Shown here one piece after another: positions 33,290 to 44,686 of a DNA stretch of 64,000 nt. The notes beneath the pieces were generated by a model. That model saw only the letters and a list, made by a program, of their open reading frames with translations, searched no databases and had not been told where the DNA came from. A program made the position numbers and the translations under genes. How positions within the stretch are numbered: position 1 is the first letter of the stretch; each line of letters starts with the position of its first letter. The DNA comes from Hetaerina americana (Eukaryota; Arthropoda; Insecta; Odonata; Calopterygidae): positions 396,001-460,000 of the forward strand of contig JAKTNV010000178.1 in assembly GCA_022747635.1 (NCBI GenBank), given 5' to 3'.

Positions 33290-33845
33290 TATATATATTA
33301 GTATGTATGCACATACGAGTTATTCTGCCGGCTCCAAGCGGATTATTATGACACCAAATTATATTAGTAGATTCGAACTCCGGGATGCAATATGAGAGAG
33401 ATAGACATCGTCATATGCCACATTCAAATAATTAGTGATGATTTGGTCAAACGCAATAATTATTGCATGACGCATACAGGCACGTATGTGCACGAGAGTT
33501 TTTGTTTTTATGTTAGTATATTCAAATGTATAAATTTACTAATAGCTGGTATTCTAGCACGCCCTACCACACGTATTTGCGGCAGCTTGCAGGGTACTGT
33601 GCAAATGTAACTCATGCACAAATATGAGTTCATACTTGGCTCAAAAACACACTCGTACATATACATACACACATACATTTCTATATACGTCACACAATTA
33701 TGGGTGCGTTTTCACTACTTCATTAAATTTTGCAACTTAAATAAAAATTATCCTGGTGTATGGGTTGGATTTTGTTATGACATCGTTATCTTATCATGCA
33801 TCGACTTATTTTATCCCGGTGGTCGAATTTGCCAATATACGATGT
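33290..33845. other. Unassigned AT-rich sequence
   Basis: No gene or repeat family was recognised. Confidence 0.3.
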
Positions 33846-33849
33846 CTGT

Positions 33850-34049
33850 TCTTTGTGGAGGGCACTTGGAGTGAGTACGCCGTCCGTCGGATGGTACGTT
33901 AAGCTGCGGACCCCTCGGCGCCTTTCGTTAAGAGTAGGCTAATGCCGACGCCGGGTTTCTCTCCACCCTTCATCCTTTCCTGTCCATCCCATATGGCGCA
34001 AATGACCTCAGCTGTCGGCCGCCTCCCCTAAATACTACTACTACTACTA
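33850..34049 (+). mobile_element. SINE-B, 5'-truncated, with (CTA)n tail
   Basis: GAGTGAGTACGCCGTCCGTC GG, GTTAAGCTGCGGACCCCTCG GCGCC, ATGGCGCAAATGACCTCAGC and a (CTA)n tail match SINE-B. The head is missing. Confidence 0.8.
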
Positions 34050-34292
34050 CGAGGTCTGTTCAAAAAGTATCGCGACTTTAGCGTTTTTTCAAAAATTATT
34101 TATTTATTCATGAATGCCTATTTTGTCCCCTTCAAAGTAATCCCCATTAGATATTATACTCTTGTGCCAACGTTTTTTCCAATCCTCGAAGCAGTTCAAA
34201 AAATCATTTTTTGTGATCTCGTTCAGCTCCTCCTTCGATGCAGTTTTAATCGCGTAATTGGAGTCATTGTAATTCTGCCAGCGTAGCAAGAA
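34050..34292 (-). mobile_element. Truncated mariner, one end only
   Basis: The plus-strand end GAGGTCTGTTCAAAAAGTAT CGCGAC is a mariner-type terminal repeat, and the minus strand encodes a transposase C-terminus. No matching second terminal repeat was found. It begins right at the TA of a SINE-B (CTA)n tail, consistent with TA target choice. Confidence 0.75.
34104..34289 (-). pseudogene. Mariner transposase C-terminal fragment
   Basis: The 61-residue frame contains ITKNDFLNCFEDWKKRWHKS and ISNGDYFEGDKIGI. This is the conserved C-terminal end of mariner transposases (..CI...GDYFEGDK). All catalytic aspartates and the DNA-binding domain are missing. It is a different mariner subfamily from the 753-bp copies. 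Confidence 0.8.
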
Positions 34293-34299
34293 AACTAAG

Positions 34300-34555
34300 G
34301 CGTTCTGTATCTTTCTAACAGCCTTTTTAGTCTATCCAACTCACTTCGTGAAAAGAAAATCCCCGATATCTGGTGTCACTTAAGGGGTTAGTTTTATGTT
34401 GAATAAGCACAACAGTCACTTGGGTTTCCAACAATACTTGGAATTCAGTACGACTTCGCTCCTTGGCAACGTTACCCTGGATTGCACAAAAATAGAACTT
34501 TGTGGAAAACCAAATAACTGCTGTGCTTACATAAAATAACCCGTCACACGCTTTT
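34300..34555. other. Unassigned sequence
   Basis: No gene or repeat was recognised. Confidence 0.3.
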
Positions 34556-34559
34556 AGTC

Positions 34560-35450
34560 TCTCTCCGTAGACATTTTACTATTTATTGAGGGAAGCGTGA
34601 GAGGAGGTAAAATTGACGAAAACGACGCGTTCACTTCGGGGGGAAGAAGATCGGTTGATGACCACAAGGTTCTTTCCCCACGCACACACACACAACCGAG
34701 ATCGGCGCCAGGTTGCCAGTACCTCTCCTTCCCAAGGCGGTGGTGGTGAGATGGCCGAGGCGGCGGCAATGGTGGATGCGAAGGGAATGGAGGGGGAAGA
34801 AAAAAGGGAGGGGGTTGGAAAGGAGGGAGGAGAATGAAGGGGTGGAAAAAGAGGTGCGGAGGAGGGAGAGGGATGGCGAGTAGGAGTGGTCAGAGCGGAG
34901 AGGGAGGTAGGGCGGGAGAGAGAGGCAGGCATAACCGAATAGAATAAGTTTTGTGTGTGGAGTCGAGTAAGGGGGGTGGGGAGAGACAGAGGGAGGTTAA
35001 GCTGCATTGAGAGAAGTCAAGGAAAGTGGGGTTGGAGAGAGAGGGGAGACAGAGTGAGAAAGAAGGGGAGCGAAGGGAGTGTGGGAGAGGCCCCTTTCTA
35101 GCCTCCTTCACCTGACCGAGAGAGAGAAAGAAGTAGCCCACAGCTAAGGCGACATTCACACACAAACACGCTACAACCTGTTTCCACGGGAGGGAGAAGA
35201 GGAGGAGGCCGGGTTTTTAAGGATAGAGGAGGGTGAGGTGACGGCGGTGGTGGGGGAGAAGTCAGCAGGGAAAAGAGGGGTGCAAAGGAGGCGAGATGTG
35301 GAGTCAAGACACCCTGGAGGAAAAGAAGGTGTACAAAAAAAGCAGGACACCTTGTGAGGGAGAGAGGGAACGGAGGTGCCCTGCAAATGCTTCAATTTTA
35401 ATAAATTCCCACGACAAAATCTCCGTTCGCGCACTGCCAAATTAGTTTAG
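34560..35450. other. GC-rich purine-biased block
   Basis: From about 34780 to 35110 the plus strand is almost entirely purine, with many GGGAGG, GGAGGG and GAAGGGG runs. Such tracts can form triplex or G-quadruplex structures. Frames in this block encode Pro/Ser-rich low-complexity peptides and are not credible genes. Confidence 0.6.
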
Positions 35451-35741
35451 TTGTTTCTCAGTCAGGGCACGCCGGAAGGCGTGATGATGGGGAGGAGTGT
35501 GGGTGCATTTCTTTTTTCCCCTCTTATTCCTCTCCGGCGAGGACTCACCGGTAGGGTACGGACGGAAATCTCTTGAGCAAGATGGTCGTCGCCCTCAAGC
35601 CTTGTAACCGCCATCCAATCGTCCCACCGGCCGCAAGCGGTTTTAAAATAGGGAAAGATCGAGCGCGAGAGGCGGTACGCTGTTGCTGCTTGGGTACTGT
35701 ACGGGCACTGTTTCACTCGAGTCAAGAGGGAGGGAGGGACT

Positions 35742-35786
35742 TATAAAAACACCTCTCTCTTTCTCTTTCCTTCCTCCTTTCACGTG
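35742..35786 (+). promoter_or_regulatory. Candidate core promoter elements
   Basis: TATAAAAA at 35742-35749 is followed by a pyrimidine-rich tract and an E-box CACGTG at 35781-35786, in a GC-rich block. A small ATG frame in good context (GCGAAAATG, 36018-36026) lies downstream. There is no transcript evidence, so this is a suggestion only. Confidence 0.2.
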
Positions 35787-35909
35787 GGCTGCCGGGAACC
35801 CGTTCCAGATATGCGATTCGAGAGGGAGAGAGAGTAAAACGTTAACTTTTCAAACCTACCTACGTTGCGGACGAATATCCTTGGACACGGTCCGCTGAGC
35901 TGAGTGAGT

Positions 35910-37060
35910 GACTAAAAAGATTCTCGAACGCATATAGTATATTGAACTCGGTCCCCGGGAGAGAGTATCTATCTGTTGAAGAGAGCTCCACAGAGCAGCT
36001 TACCGCACCAAGAGGCGAAAATGTTTGTCTGTGCAAAGATGCATTCTCCGAACTATAATTTCTATTGGCAGCCTTGCGCTTGTCAACGAATACTGAAAGA
36101 TCTAATTTCAGCTTCTGATCCGTATTGTTTTCTTAATTTTTACCAACAACAGTTTACGAAAACCTTTTAAACGAAAACCCCTATCGGCTTTCCAAAAGCA
36201 ACAATCCCATCTACAATTCCCAACAGTTTGACATTTCCCAAGCAATGACTTATTCGCTAAAAAAATACTTCCAAATTCTTATAATTGGCCCCCGATATAT
36301 TTAAATGACAATGGAAGAAAAATTTTTATGCACAATATGCACGGCTTTCTTCTCCTATGAATTGATAATTCTATTCGCCGCCTCGATAACATGGTCTGAC
36401 ATCTCTACGAGACATTATTTCCGTATGTTTATTAGCCATGCTTTGGGGCCAACGCCGAGTTTTCGTACTGATGGATAGTCACATGCTGTGCAGAGGAGGA
36501 AAGGCGAGAGGACGGAATCTCATGGGAGATTCAATGAGACATGACAGTCGAGTAGCGTGTACTAACACCACCGTCATCACTCCATGTCCTCTCCCTTCCC
36601 TCCCCTACCAACCTCCCCTTCAACGCAACAATCAAGAAAGAGAGGACATTGCTCACCTGTTCGTTGTTTACCATGGCGACATCCCGCTCCATGTCAACGG
36701 ACGGAAGGAAGCGGGTTTAATCCTCAACTTTAAACCCTTGGGAGGGTTACCCTGGGGAGAGCGGTCAAGTCCGCGCTCTCTGGTTTCGAAACCGGCCCCT
36801 CCTGGGCCAAACATCGCCGGAGGCGATGAGTAGCACGTCGAGAATGACCCTCTCCTAGGGCCACCTCAAGCACAACACTTTTTCCAAATATATTTTCTAT
36901 TCCGCAACAGATTCCAACACGCCCCCTCCAAGGAGGAAAATATATATTTATGTAACGAATCACAAAATCGTCGCAGGTTTGAAAAGTTGAGCACTCGATT
37001 GAGATGGGGGAGGGACTTCCTCCTCCTTAAAAGAAAAAAATGAAAAACGTATAGCACCGA
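35910..37060. other. Unassigned; CpG-rich patch at about 36440-36840
   Basis: No gene was recognised. The CpG-rich patch contains GGTTTCGAAACCGG-like self-complementary pieces but no family signature. Confidence 0.25.
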
Positions 37061-37101
37061 ACCTATCCGTTCGCGGCTCGTTTTCCACCGATATACACTT
37101 A

Positions 37102-37128
37102 TATAAAAGACAGCGCGCGTCGTTCACT
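37102..37128 (+). promoter_or_regulatory. Candidate TATA box and initiator
   Basis: A consensus TATAAAAG lies at 37102-37109, at the left edge of a CpG-rich block (to about 37560). TTCACT at 37123-37128 resembles an initiator but is closer to the TATA than the usual 30 bp. No coding exon was recognised downstream. Confidence 0.22.
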
Positions 37129-37129
37129 T

Positions 37130-39210
37130 TTCGGCGTTGCCAGGGCCTCTCTCCCCCCGAACAAACTCTTCAAGAGTTCGGCGTTTCGGCTCGATTTTCT
37201 TCTGCTGCTGCTGGGGACTTCGAAGGACAAGCGAGCAAACCAGCCTGCCTCTCTCTCCCCGCCTGCCTCAAAACGCCCTCGCGAGACCGCAGCGACCCCG
37301 CAGACTGGGGCGGCAACCTATCGAACTACGCGGGGGCGACCTCAGCGGGGAATCGAGGAACCTGTCCTTGGTTAATCTTTCGTTTTCTTAAGAGCGCTGC
37401 ATCTCTCTCCCTAGCGTCTTTTGCTCCTCCACTCCTATTGGTCCGTCACGATTCAGTTGGTTTATTTATGCACGCCCGTTCGCCGAAAAACTGTCGGAAA
37501 GCATCTTTGAATCGCTGCTCGAGACAAACGGGTGACTGCGAGATGCGCTTCAAAGGCAGATGGCCCCGCTAATGTCTGGAATGAGAGGAGACCCGAGTTA
37601 TATATTTTCCCTAATAGACGGAACATTAACTCGGCGACCGTAGGATAGGTTAGGAAAAAAAGTCGACGGCATACATATTTATTTTTCGCGGTCGATAAAA
37701 CAGGAAGGAGAATGCTTTCCAATCGAATCGCCTTTACGCTGTTTACGACATCTTAATGCATCGCCGTGTCTTAGTCTAATCTGGCTTGCGATCGTGTTAT
37801 TATTTACCGGAGTCCCTTCTCACCTAGTATCCCAACATCGGGCCTCTGAAAATCAGCAAACATTTAAGGCCGGAGGCCTGATATTAAGTGATATCTCGAA
37901 ATAGTCCTCCCTCGACAATACTACGAAAGGTCGTGACGACTTCGGGATTTCCTGATTCTTGCGCAGGGATACAAACGTTGGGATTCGCCGAGTTTGCGAA
38001 TTTTCAAAACTTTGTCACTGTCGGTAATCAACAATTTCGAGTTCTCACTCAATTAATTCCTCCTTCTCAGATTATAACATAAGTAACTGCTGTCCCAATT
38101 TCAAAATGATGTGACTGTTTCCCTGATCTCACAACTTGACTAAAACGATCTTAAAACTGAGCCCCAATATGGAGGAACTAATAATTATCAGAGATTCAAA
38201 CGTGAAATACATAATAATTTATTTTCCTATTTTAGAATACCGATAACTTGAAGCGCATGAACACTTTAATAAATTAATGTTAAGGGATATTTTACACACT
38301 ACGAAAAAAATGGACGTTGCGCATTCTTTATTTTATACCGGAGCCAACAATTTTTTCGCTATTTCTTTGCACCGCTCGAATATTATTGCTACCTCCTAAC
38401 GTTATCTCTTTAATTTCTATGATAATCGATGTTAGATTGCCCTCCTTTCTATCGTTCATAGTTCACGAATCACTATTCCACGAAAGTTAACCTAAAATTA
38501 GTTGGATTACTATTTTTCCAAAAGGCTCATGAGTATTCCGCAAAGAAAATGTTTATTCTTATCATGTAAAAATTATTGGTAAATGTTTCATTTCGATTAT
38601 TTTAGATACCCAGCACTAACAGTACCTGGCAAAATTTCTCACAATTACACAAAAAACTACCAGGGAAAAAGATGTACGCAAAATATACGTTTTGCACTGC
38701 GAGACCCCATGAAGCCTTAGTGGTGAAGGGTATTCGGATGCCGGCCTATAATTACGTAATTTTGGGTAAATAGGATGGGTCCATGAAAAAAAGTCGGGAT
38801 GACAAGATTTTCCTAGAGCCAATTTTCGTTTCCATTGCTAATGCCCGCGTAACCTTGGTTTCGTCGTGATCGCGAATTGTGAGAGAGGAGGACGAGTATT
38901 TTAATTTATTAGCAACGGAGTCTTTTCCTCATATTTAATCCAGGTAGCCTAATAAAAGGCAAGGGAAACAAATATATATCGGCGATCAAAGGAACAATTA
39001 AATGGAAAACTAACAACCGCTTTAAAAGGTAAGATTTCATTTTCGTCGGAAAATCGCATTGAAGGGCACGGAAAAAATTGAACTTTATCGCAAAAATTTA
39101 ATGAATTCGTCAAACACCAAAATTATTGCATAACAAGCATGTATATAAGCTTAAATATAACGGCTAGGATATATTCAAATAAAGTTTGTGCGGTTTTCCA
39201 GAAAAGGGTA
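37130..39210. other. Unassigned; CpG-rich to about 37560, then AT-rich
   Basis: The first 430 bp are CpG-rich and could be a 5' untranslated region. The remainder is AT-rich with no recognisable feature. Confidence 0.25.
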
Positions 39211-39214
39211 AGCT

Positions 39215-39800
39215 ACGTTAAATATTATATTAGGAGTTAAGACACTAGAGCAGGTGGAACAGTTTACATACTATATAAGAATTGTTTTGGACCAAAATGC
39301 TCGAAATAGTGGGGACATACGAAGAAGAACTGCATCAGACAAAGAAGATTGAATTAGAGGTTAAGAAAGGGTTCGTCAAAACTTTAATATGAAGCGTGGT
39401 TTCGTACGGTGCGAAAACATAGTCATTGAAGCACTATGATAAGCGTAGATTTCAGGCTTTTGAAAGGCGGGCGTGGAGAAAGATGGAGAAGGTGAAGTGG
39501 ACACTAAAGAAAATAAATTAGGATGTGCTGGGCATGGTGGGGGGAGGAGACGGAAGAAATCAAAAGGAGGCAGGAAAGATGGAAGGAATATTGAGTAGCA
39601 ATGTCATGTTGAAGACTGGGAAAGAGGGGAGAATGTTAGGCAAACGAGTAAAGGGCAGGAATAGAATTGTGATGTTGGATGGAATGAAGGGAGGAAAGAG
39701 GCACATAGAGATGAACAAGGAATAGTTGTAGTATGGGATGTCACTTAGTTTTATCCTTCCAAAACCGACCTTAACCGGTAGAGCAACAATAATATTCCTG
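39215..39800 (+). mobile_element. LINE-alpha 3' portion, 5'-truncated
   Basis: The copy starts near the KLEQVEQFTYLGSVLDQ region (CTAGAGCAGGTGGAACAGTT), keeps the KKRLVKTLI and MYGAETW equivalents, reads TGCTGGGCATGGTGGGGGGA in the GMVGE block, ends KRVKGRNRIVMLDGMKGGKR in a short open frame, and closes with CCAAAACCGACCTTAACCGG. It is the longest of the truncated copies of this family. Confidence 0.8.
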
Positions 39801-39804
39801 TTAA

Positions 39805-40180
39805 TGAATATACGCTCGTAATACAAGTGTAATTATACAAATTTGGCTAAGGTGCCAACACCCATCACCAAACACCCTTGAGGCGACTTGCGGGGAATTC
39901 TGTAGATGAAGATCTAGATTTCATGACCTCAAGAACCTCTGGACCCTTTGAAAATGCACATACATCGCTAACTTACAGTGGCATCAATGTAAATGTAGTG
40001 ACATCTCTATGGATTCGCAGTGAGCTATAGTGGCAATATTTTTATCAGGAAACTTTTGGAATTGGGTTATTTGAGAGACTCCATTTCAAGTTCCTCCGAC
40101 AACCTCGCCACAATTATATTATTCCCAAAAAAATTATTTAAAAAAAGTATCGGATCACCTCTGAAATATTACCTTTTCCC
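39805..40180. other. Unassigned sequence
   Basis: No gene or repeat was recognised. Confidence 0.3.
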
Positions 40181-40185
40181 AAAAT

Positions 40186-40501
40186 AGACGCGGTAGTGCA
40201 GAGGCTAACGTACGGTCTACCCACCCAGAGGAACCAGGTTCGAATCCTGGAGATGACACATTTTGCTGTGGTATCCCGATCCCTACTTGAAGTTTTTTCT
40301 GTGGAGCACTTTGCTTTGAGGAGAGCACTTTGAGTGAGTACACCGTCCGTCAGGTTGGACGTTAAGCTGAGGACCCCTTGGCGCCTTTCGATAAGAGCAC
40401 CGACGCCGGATTTCTCTCCACCCTTTATCCTTTCCCACCCATCCCTCATGGCTCAAATTACCTTAGCTGTCGGCTGCGTCCCCTAAAACTACTACTACTA
40501 C
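40186..40501 (+). mobile_element. SINE-B, full-length
   Basis: tRNA-like head with GCGGTAGTGCAGAGGCTAAC (A-box region) and AGGTTCGAATCCTGG (B-box), then GAGTGAGTACACCGTCCGTC, GTTAAGCTGAGGACCCCTTG GCGCC and a (CTA)n tail. It is about 315 bp and nearly complete. Confidence 0.85.
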
Positions 40502-40504
40502 TTC

Positions 40505-41785
40505 AATGACTGTCAACCGATGGACACCAAACTCATGAATGTGGATTAATGAATGTGAAACGATACCTATGTATAGCTTAAATTTTCGGTATATTTAGTC
40601 ACGATCCTGTCAGGGGTACTTTAACTTCTTCGAGACGGATCCCTATATTCTTCTTGTGCGTGTATTTTTGAGCCTCATTTAAGGTTATAGGCAAGAGTGA
40701 TTGATTCCAATCACATTCTTAGCAATGCCGAATTTTTGTACAGGCCATGTCACACCATCAAACTTTGTTGCTAACTTACTCCAACGGAATTATCGCAGCC
40801 AACTCGCAAGCAACATACAGCAGTACCATGGAGTACCTGTAAGTACCGTGGAAATTTTGTTGTCCTTTTACGCGAACCGATAACAGTTTGAACGCCAGTC
40901 TGCGGAGTTTGCGGCTTAAGGTGTTAAAGGTGTTCTTTTTGTTGGTGTAAAATTTTAAGTGGTCAATTATTGGTCGCAGCAGCACTAATAATCAATGAAA
41001 TTGATGAGGAATATAATCCTCCGGATTAATTCAATTGATAATCCAAGGAATTAACGTCCACGCCCTGATGGCGCGTGTGAAACGAAAAACGCAGCACCTG
41101 CTTACTTACAATCAACTTCCATCCTTCAAAAATAAGGAACTATAATTTATTTGCGCAGTATGTTTACATCATGTATGTTATTTCTAAACAATTCCCATCG
41201 GCTATTAAGTTTCGATTACTTCGAGTAACTTTTATTTTGGTAGGCTTTATCCTATTTTGCGTCCTCTCAGTCATTCAGTCAGTCGCACAGTGTCTTTCCA
41301 TTTTTTTCATAATGTTCAATATGTTCTCTTCCAAAAGCTGACTGCTTTTTCGCATAATTTATGATGCTTGAGGCGCCCCTCGACGGTATAACCTGTTTTA
41401 TAATTGCCGCATCCCCAAACGTTATATTTTATCATTCACTTTCATATTATTTGACTAAATAAGTAATATTTTCCATGTCCACGTATCATTAAATGTTACT
41501 TCAATTGCTGCATTAACTTCAGTTCACAAGTAAAAGGCAAAGCTTTTCTGCCTCTCTATCTCCTTCGCGAACACTTTCCTTTGATTGTTAGTCGCTTAAA
41601 AACTGGAAAAGAAAATGGCTTCTGGATGACGAGGATGTCTTCTACTCGTAATCTCGACTTTCGTAAAATGTTGTACAAAATATTAAACTTGGCCACAATA
41701 ACTTAGAAGATTGTGTACAATACCTCCTTTCACGTTAAGTGTGACCCTAAGTTTGCCCATGTGATATAGCGATATCACTTAGTCA
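40505..41785. other. Unassigned AT-rich sequence
   Basis: Nothing recognisable was seen. Confidence 0.3.
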
Positions 41786-41789
41786 ACCT

Positions 41790-41895
41790 TCACAATTAAA
41801 TCCCTTCGAACACCACCTTGTTAAGTCCAACTGGAATTGGGTTGCTGCAAAATCGTTAAGACATTTGTACATAAGGGCATAGTTAAGTCTTCTTT
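41790..41895 (-). mobile_element. Weak LINE C-terminal remnant
   Basis: The minus frame reads RRLNYALMYKCLNDFAATQF, resembling the MYKCLNGLAP-type tail of Jockey/CR1-type LINEs. Only this block matches. Confidence 0.35.
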
Positions 41896-41900
41896 CAGGT

Positions 41901-41991
41901 CGAATCACGACGGCCGAGCCGTCGAAACGTCGAATAACATATTGTGAGTGTCCTTTCTTTGTGTCTCTATGGTCTAAAAATCTACATCTGT

Positions 41992-41998
<7 letters not shown>
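41901..41998 (+). mobile_element. Solo Penelope-like tag with hammerhead-like stem
   Basis: GACGGC/GCCGTC stem with loop CGA (41909-41923), GAAAC, GTC, then the same tail as the 32.78 kb hairpin (GAGTGTCCTTTCTTTGTGTC, ATCTACATCTGTGTTTATAT) running into a (TA)n tract. The CTGAAGA box has decayed to CGAATCA. There is no inverted partner. Confidence 0.55.
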
Positions 41999-42078
<80 letters not shown>

Positions 42079-42088
42079 TATATACATA
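41998..42088. repeat. (TA)n/(CA)n microsatellite
   Basis: About 90 bp of TA repeats with a short CACACA interruption, continuous with the tag tail on its left. Confidence 0.95.
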
Positions 42089-42109
42089 TTTGTTCATAGA
42101 AATACATAC

Positions 42110-42297
42110 ACTCGTTCATATAAAAATAGAAAAAGGCATAGGAACACATATTAAAGACACAGGAGAGGTGGGGAAGGCGGAATTCAGGTGATCGCAAGTG
42201 CAAAATCATTTCCTTACCCGGGACTTGAACACTGGATCTTTCGACTTGCCGGGCCGATGCTCTAACCACACGAGCAATCGAGGAAACATAATGTACA
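42110..42297 (-). mobile_element. tRNA-derived SINE-C
   Basis: The minus strand begins with a tRNA-like fold: D arm GCTC..GAGC, anticodon arm TCGGC-CCGGCAA-GTCGA (would-be anticodon GGC), and a T-loop TTCAAGT; the T stem is broken. About 100 bp of non-tRNA body follows (CCTTCCCCACCTCTCCTGTG TC). Broken stems and the attached body favour a SINE over a functional tRNA gene. Confidence 0.5.
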
Positions 42298-42299
42298 TT

Positions 42300-44420
42300 G
42301 AAATCTGCGGGGGGTTTATGCAACCAAGTGCCCCGATTATTTTTCCAGGAGATGGCGTTAGGGAGCTGTTTCACCCACCAAAGGAGAAATGGACGAAGAA
42401 AGAGGCTTTACCTACTATCCTTTCTTCTATTAAACCTTTTCAATGCATGGTTTGTAAGGCCTTAAAAAGTTCGGCAAAAATGTAAAGATCTGCAAGTAAT
42501 CCCTCTCCGATTTGGAGTAATCAAAGGGTTGTGAGCGGAGTGAAATTTGAATTCGGCGCGCTCTCCGGTGTGCCGAAGAGGATAATTGCAATCAATAAAT
42601 CGGTTGTAAGGAGGAATTGGAACATATTTTTAGTCAGTTACAAGGCACTTCATTTATGAAATCGAGAAACGCTCTACAAAGAAAATTAACTGGAAAAGCG
42701 AACAGGAAAAATATGATAATACAGTTAAATTTCTCTACAGATAATATCTGCACATTTCTAGCTCTCGCATCGCTATTAAACGTTAAAGTATTTGTGAAAC
42801 TTAATTGTCCAATTTTAATAATAACTTCTTATTTCTCAAGATCATATCTGCAGTATGTATCTGTGCCCTCACGTCACAAATTGAGTGGACCATTCGCCAC
42901 GAGGATGATTAGAAGTGACTTCATCTGAACTCGAGAAGGACTTTTGGCTCAACCCTCGCGTGCTGGTCATCGACGATCGTTCGGCACCGCGGTGCAGATG
43001 GTGAAGTCACGTCCTAATTGGTTGGATGTCAATAACCGAAGTAGTCTTTAATAAACCTGCACAATGATGGGTGTCCTTCTTTCACATTATTACAGGTTAA
43101 ATAGCCTCAATCCTAATTCGTTCTCCGCCATTTTTTCACGAAGACACACTCACTCTTAAGCTCACCCAAATGCAACCTAACGAAACCGTTTACACCTCTG
43201 TAGTTTTTTGTTACCTTTTCTTACAATCCGTTAAATAAAACCTAGTTCCCTCAATACTGACTCGCATATTCTTCTTTTTCGTGTACCGTCAATGTACGGT
43301 TTTATGTCAATACTAAAATGATCGCATTTGGCCCGTTATCAAGAGCTTAACTCGAACCCATTTATTTTATGATTAAAGTTTTGTTCATATTTTATTTTAC
43401 TTCAAGTCTGCGCTGCGATGCATGTGATGTGATCAGCGATTATTGGCGGTATCATGACACCGAAATTAGAGCAATTAGTATGAATCATTTTGTCTCAACT
43501 TTGTTGTGATTGAGGTCTCGGAAAGCAAATAGTACCTGAATTCCGTCCCAATGAACAACTTATGACGATATATTCGACTTTGAAATGTTCGAATAAGTAG
43601 GACAATTAGTGACAAAATCATGAATTTGCAATGGAGTTCCAAAAGCCTTTGAGTTTTACGTCGTTTTAGGCATGATATGGCGAAATTCGACCATTATAAT
43701 GAACAAATAGTAACACCATTACAATAACTTTTCATTATTACCTTGAGTTTTATCTCAATTATGAAGAAATTATTGAGGCAAATATATTATCCCAGAAACT
43801 AGAAAAAGGTAATACCGCCCTGATAACGTTCGATATTCATAGTGTAGCTGATTGAATTTTTTGTGGAGAAGGACAATGTCACATCCAGTGTTGATCATTT
43901 GGATTGCAGTTAATTTGTCCAAGAATATTTAAAAGTCAGCAAAAACATTAGAGAATTGATACCATTAAAAAACAATCGATGTGAAGAAAATAAAACATAA
44001 AGATTAGTGAAATCCTTGCAAGATCATTCCATCATTTTTATTTTTTTACAATACGAAACTGACGAAAAGAAATATTTAACCACGGACGGTCCCAACATCA
44101 AGTATGAAGAGACTTGCTTCCCACCATTTCTCAAGTCGGGGGTAGATAGTGTGAAGAAGTTAATTAAGTAATTAATATTAATTTCACGAACACTCTAGCG
44201 TGGAATCTCAGAAAATATCAATTTATGGGTAAAATTCCGGCACGCAACCACGGAAGATGGAAACAGATACCATCTCCAAATTCACCCTTATGATGACTAC
44301 CAATCCACGAAAACTGTATAACTATATTTTCACCATCAGGTAAAAGTGAGCTTTATTTACGAAAAGGTGAACCTTGACTGATAGCGAGGCATGTTAACGA
44401 ACTGTAACAGACCTTGGGGA
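42300..44420. other. Unassigned AT-rich sequence
   Basis: No gene or repeat family was recognised in these 2.1 kb. Confidence 0.3.
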
Positions 44421-44424
44421 AAAA

Positions 44425-44466
44425 TGTTGACAAACATCGGCGAGAATACGCCGATGTTTGTCAACA
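44425..44466. repeat. 18-bp perfect inverted repeat, 6-nt loop
   Basis: TGTTGACAAACATCGGCG at 44425-44442 and its complement at 44449-44466. GC-richer than its surroundings. Confidence 0.85.
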
Positions 44467-44529
44467 GTGAGTTTACATTAACGATGTTTAACAGGTCGCT
44501 TGAAGGAGTGAAAGGGCTGAGACATTTAA

Positions 44530-44686
44530 TACGTATACATATATGTATATATATATATACCCACATATATGTATACATATATATATGTATATATATATAT
44601 ATATATACATATATATATGTATATATATATATATATATATATGTATACATATATGTAAATATATATATATATTTATATATATATGT
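44530..44686. repeat. TA-rich compound microsatellite
   Basis: TA repeats interspersed with TATG and TACA units, ending directly at the SINE-A head. Confidence 0.95.

Noticed and set aside
34000..34050. CRISPR-like or tandem array at (CTA)n
   Set aside because: It is a SINE-B simple-repeat tail; no direct-repeat and spacer array was seen anywhere in the window.
34579..35440. Pro/Ser/Leu-rich minus-strand frames
   Set aside because: They are translations of the complementary polypyrimidine strand, have low complexity, and overlap each other in different frames.
42200..42290. Functional tRNA-Ala gene (GGC anticodon)
   Set aside because: Position 33 is C, the T stem is broken and a SINE-like body follows.
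44425..44466. Rho-independent terminator
   Set aside because: The hairpin has no T-run after it and the window is eukaryotic, so a bacterial-type terminator call would be meaningless.
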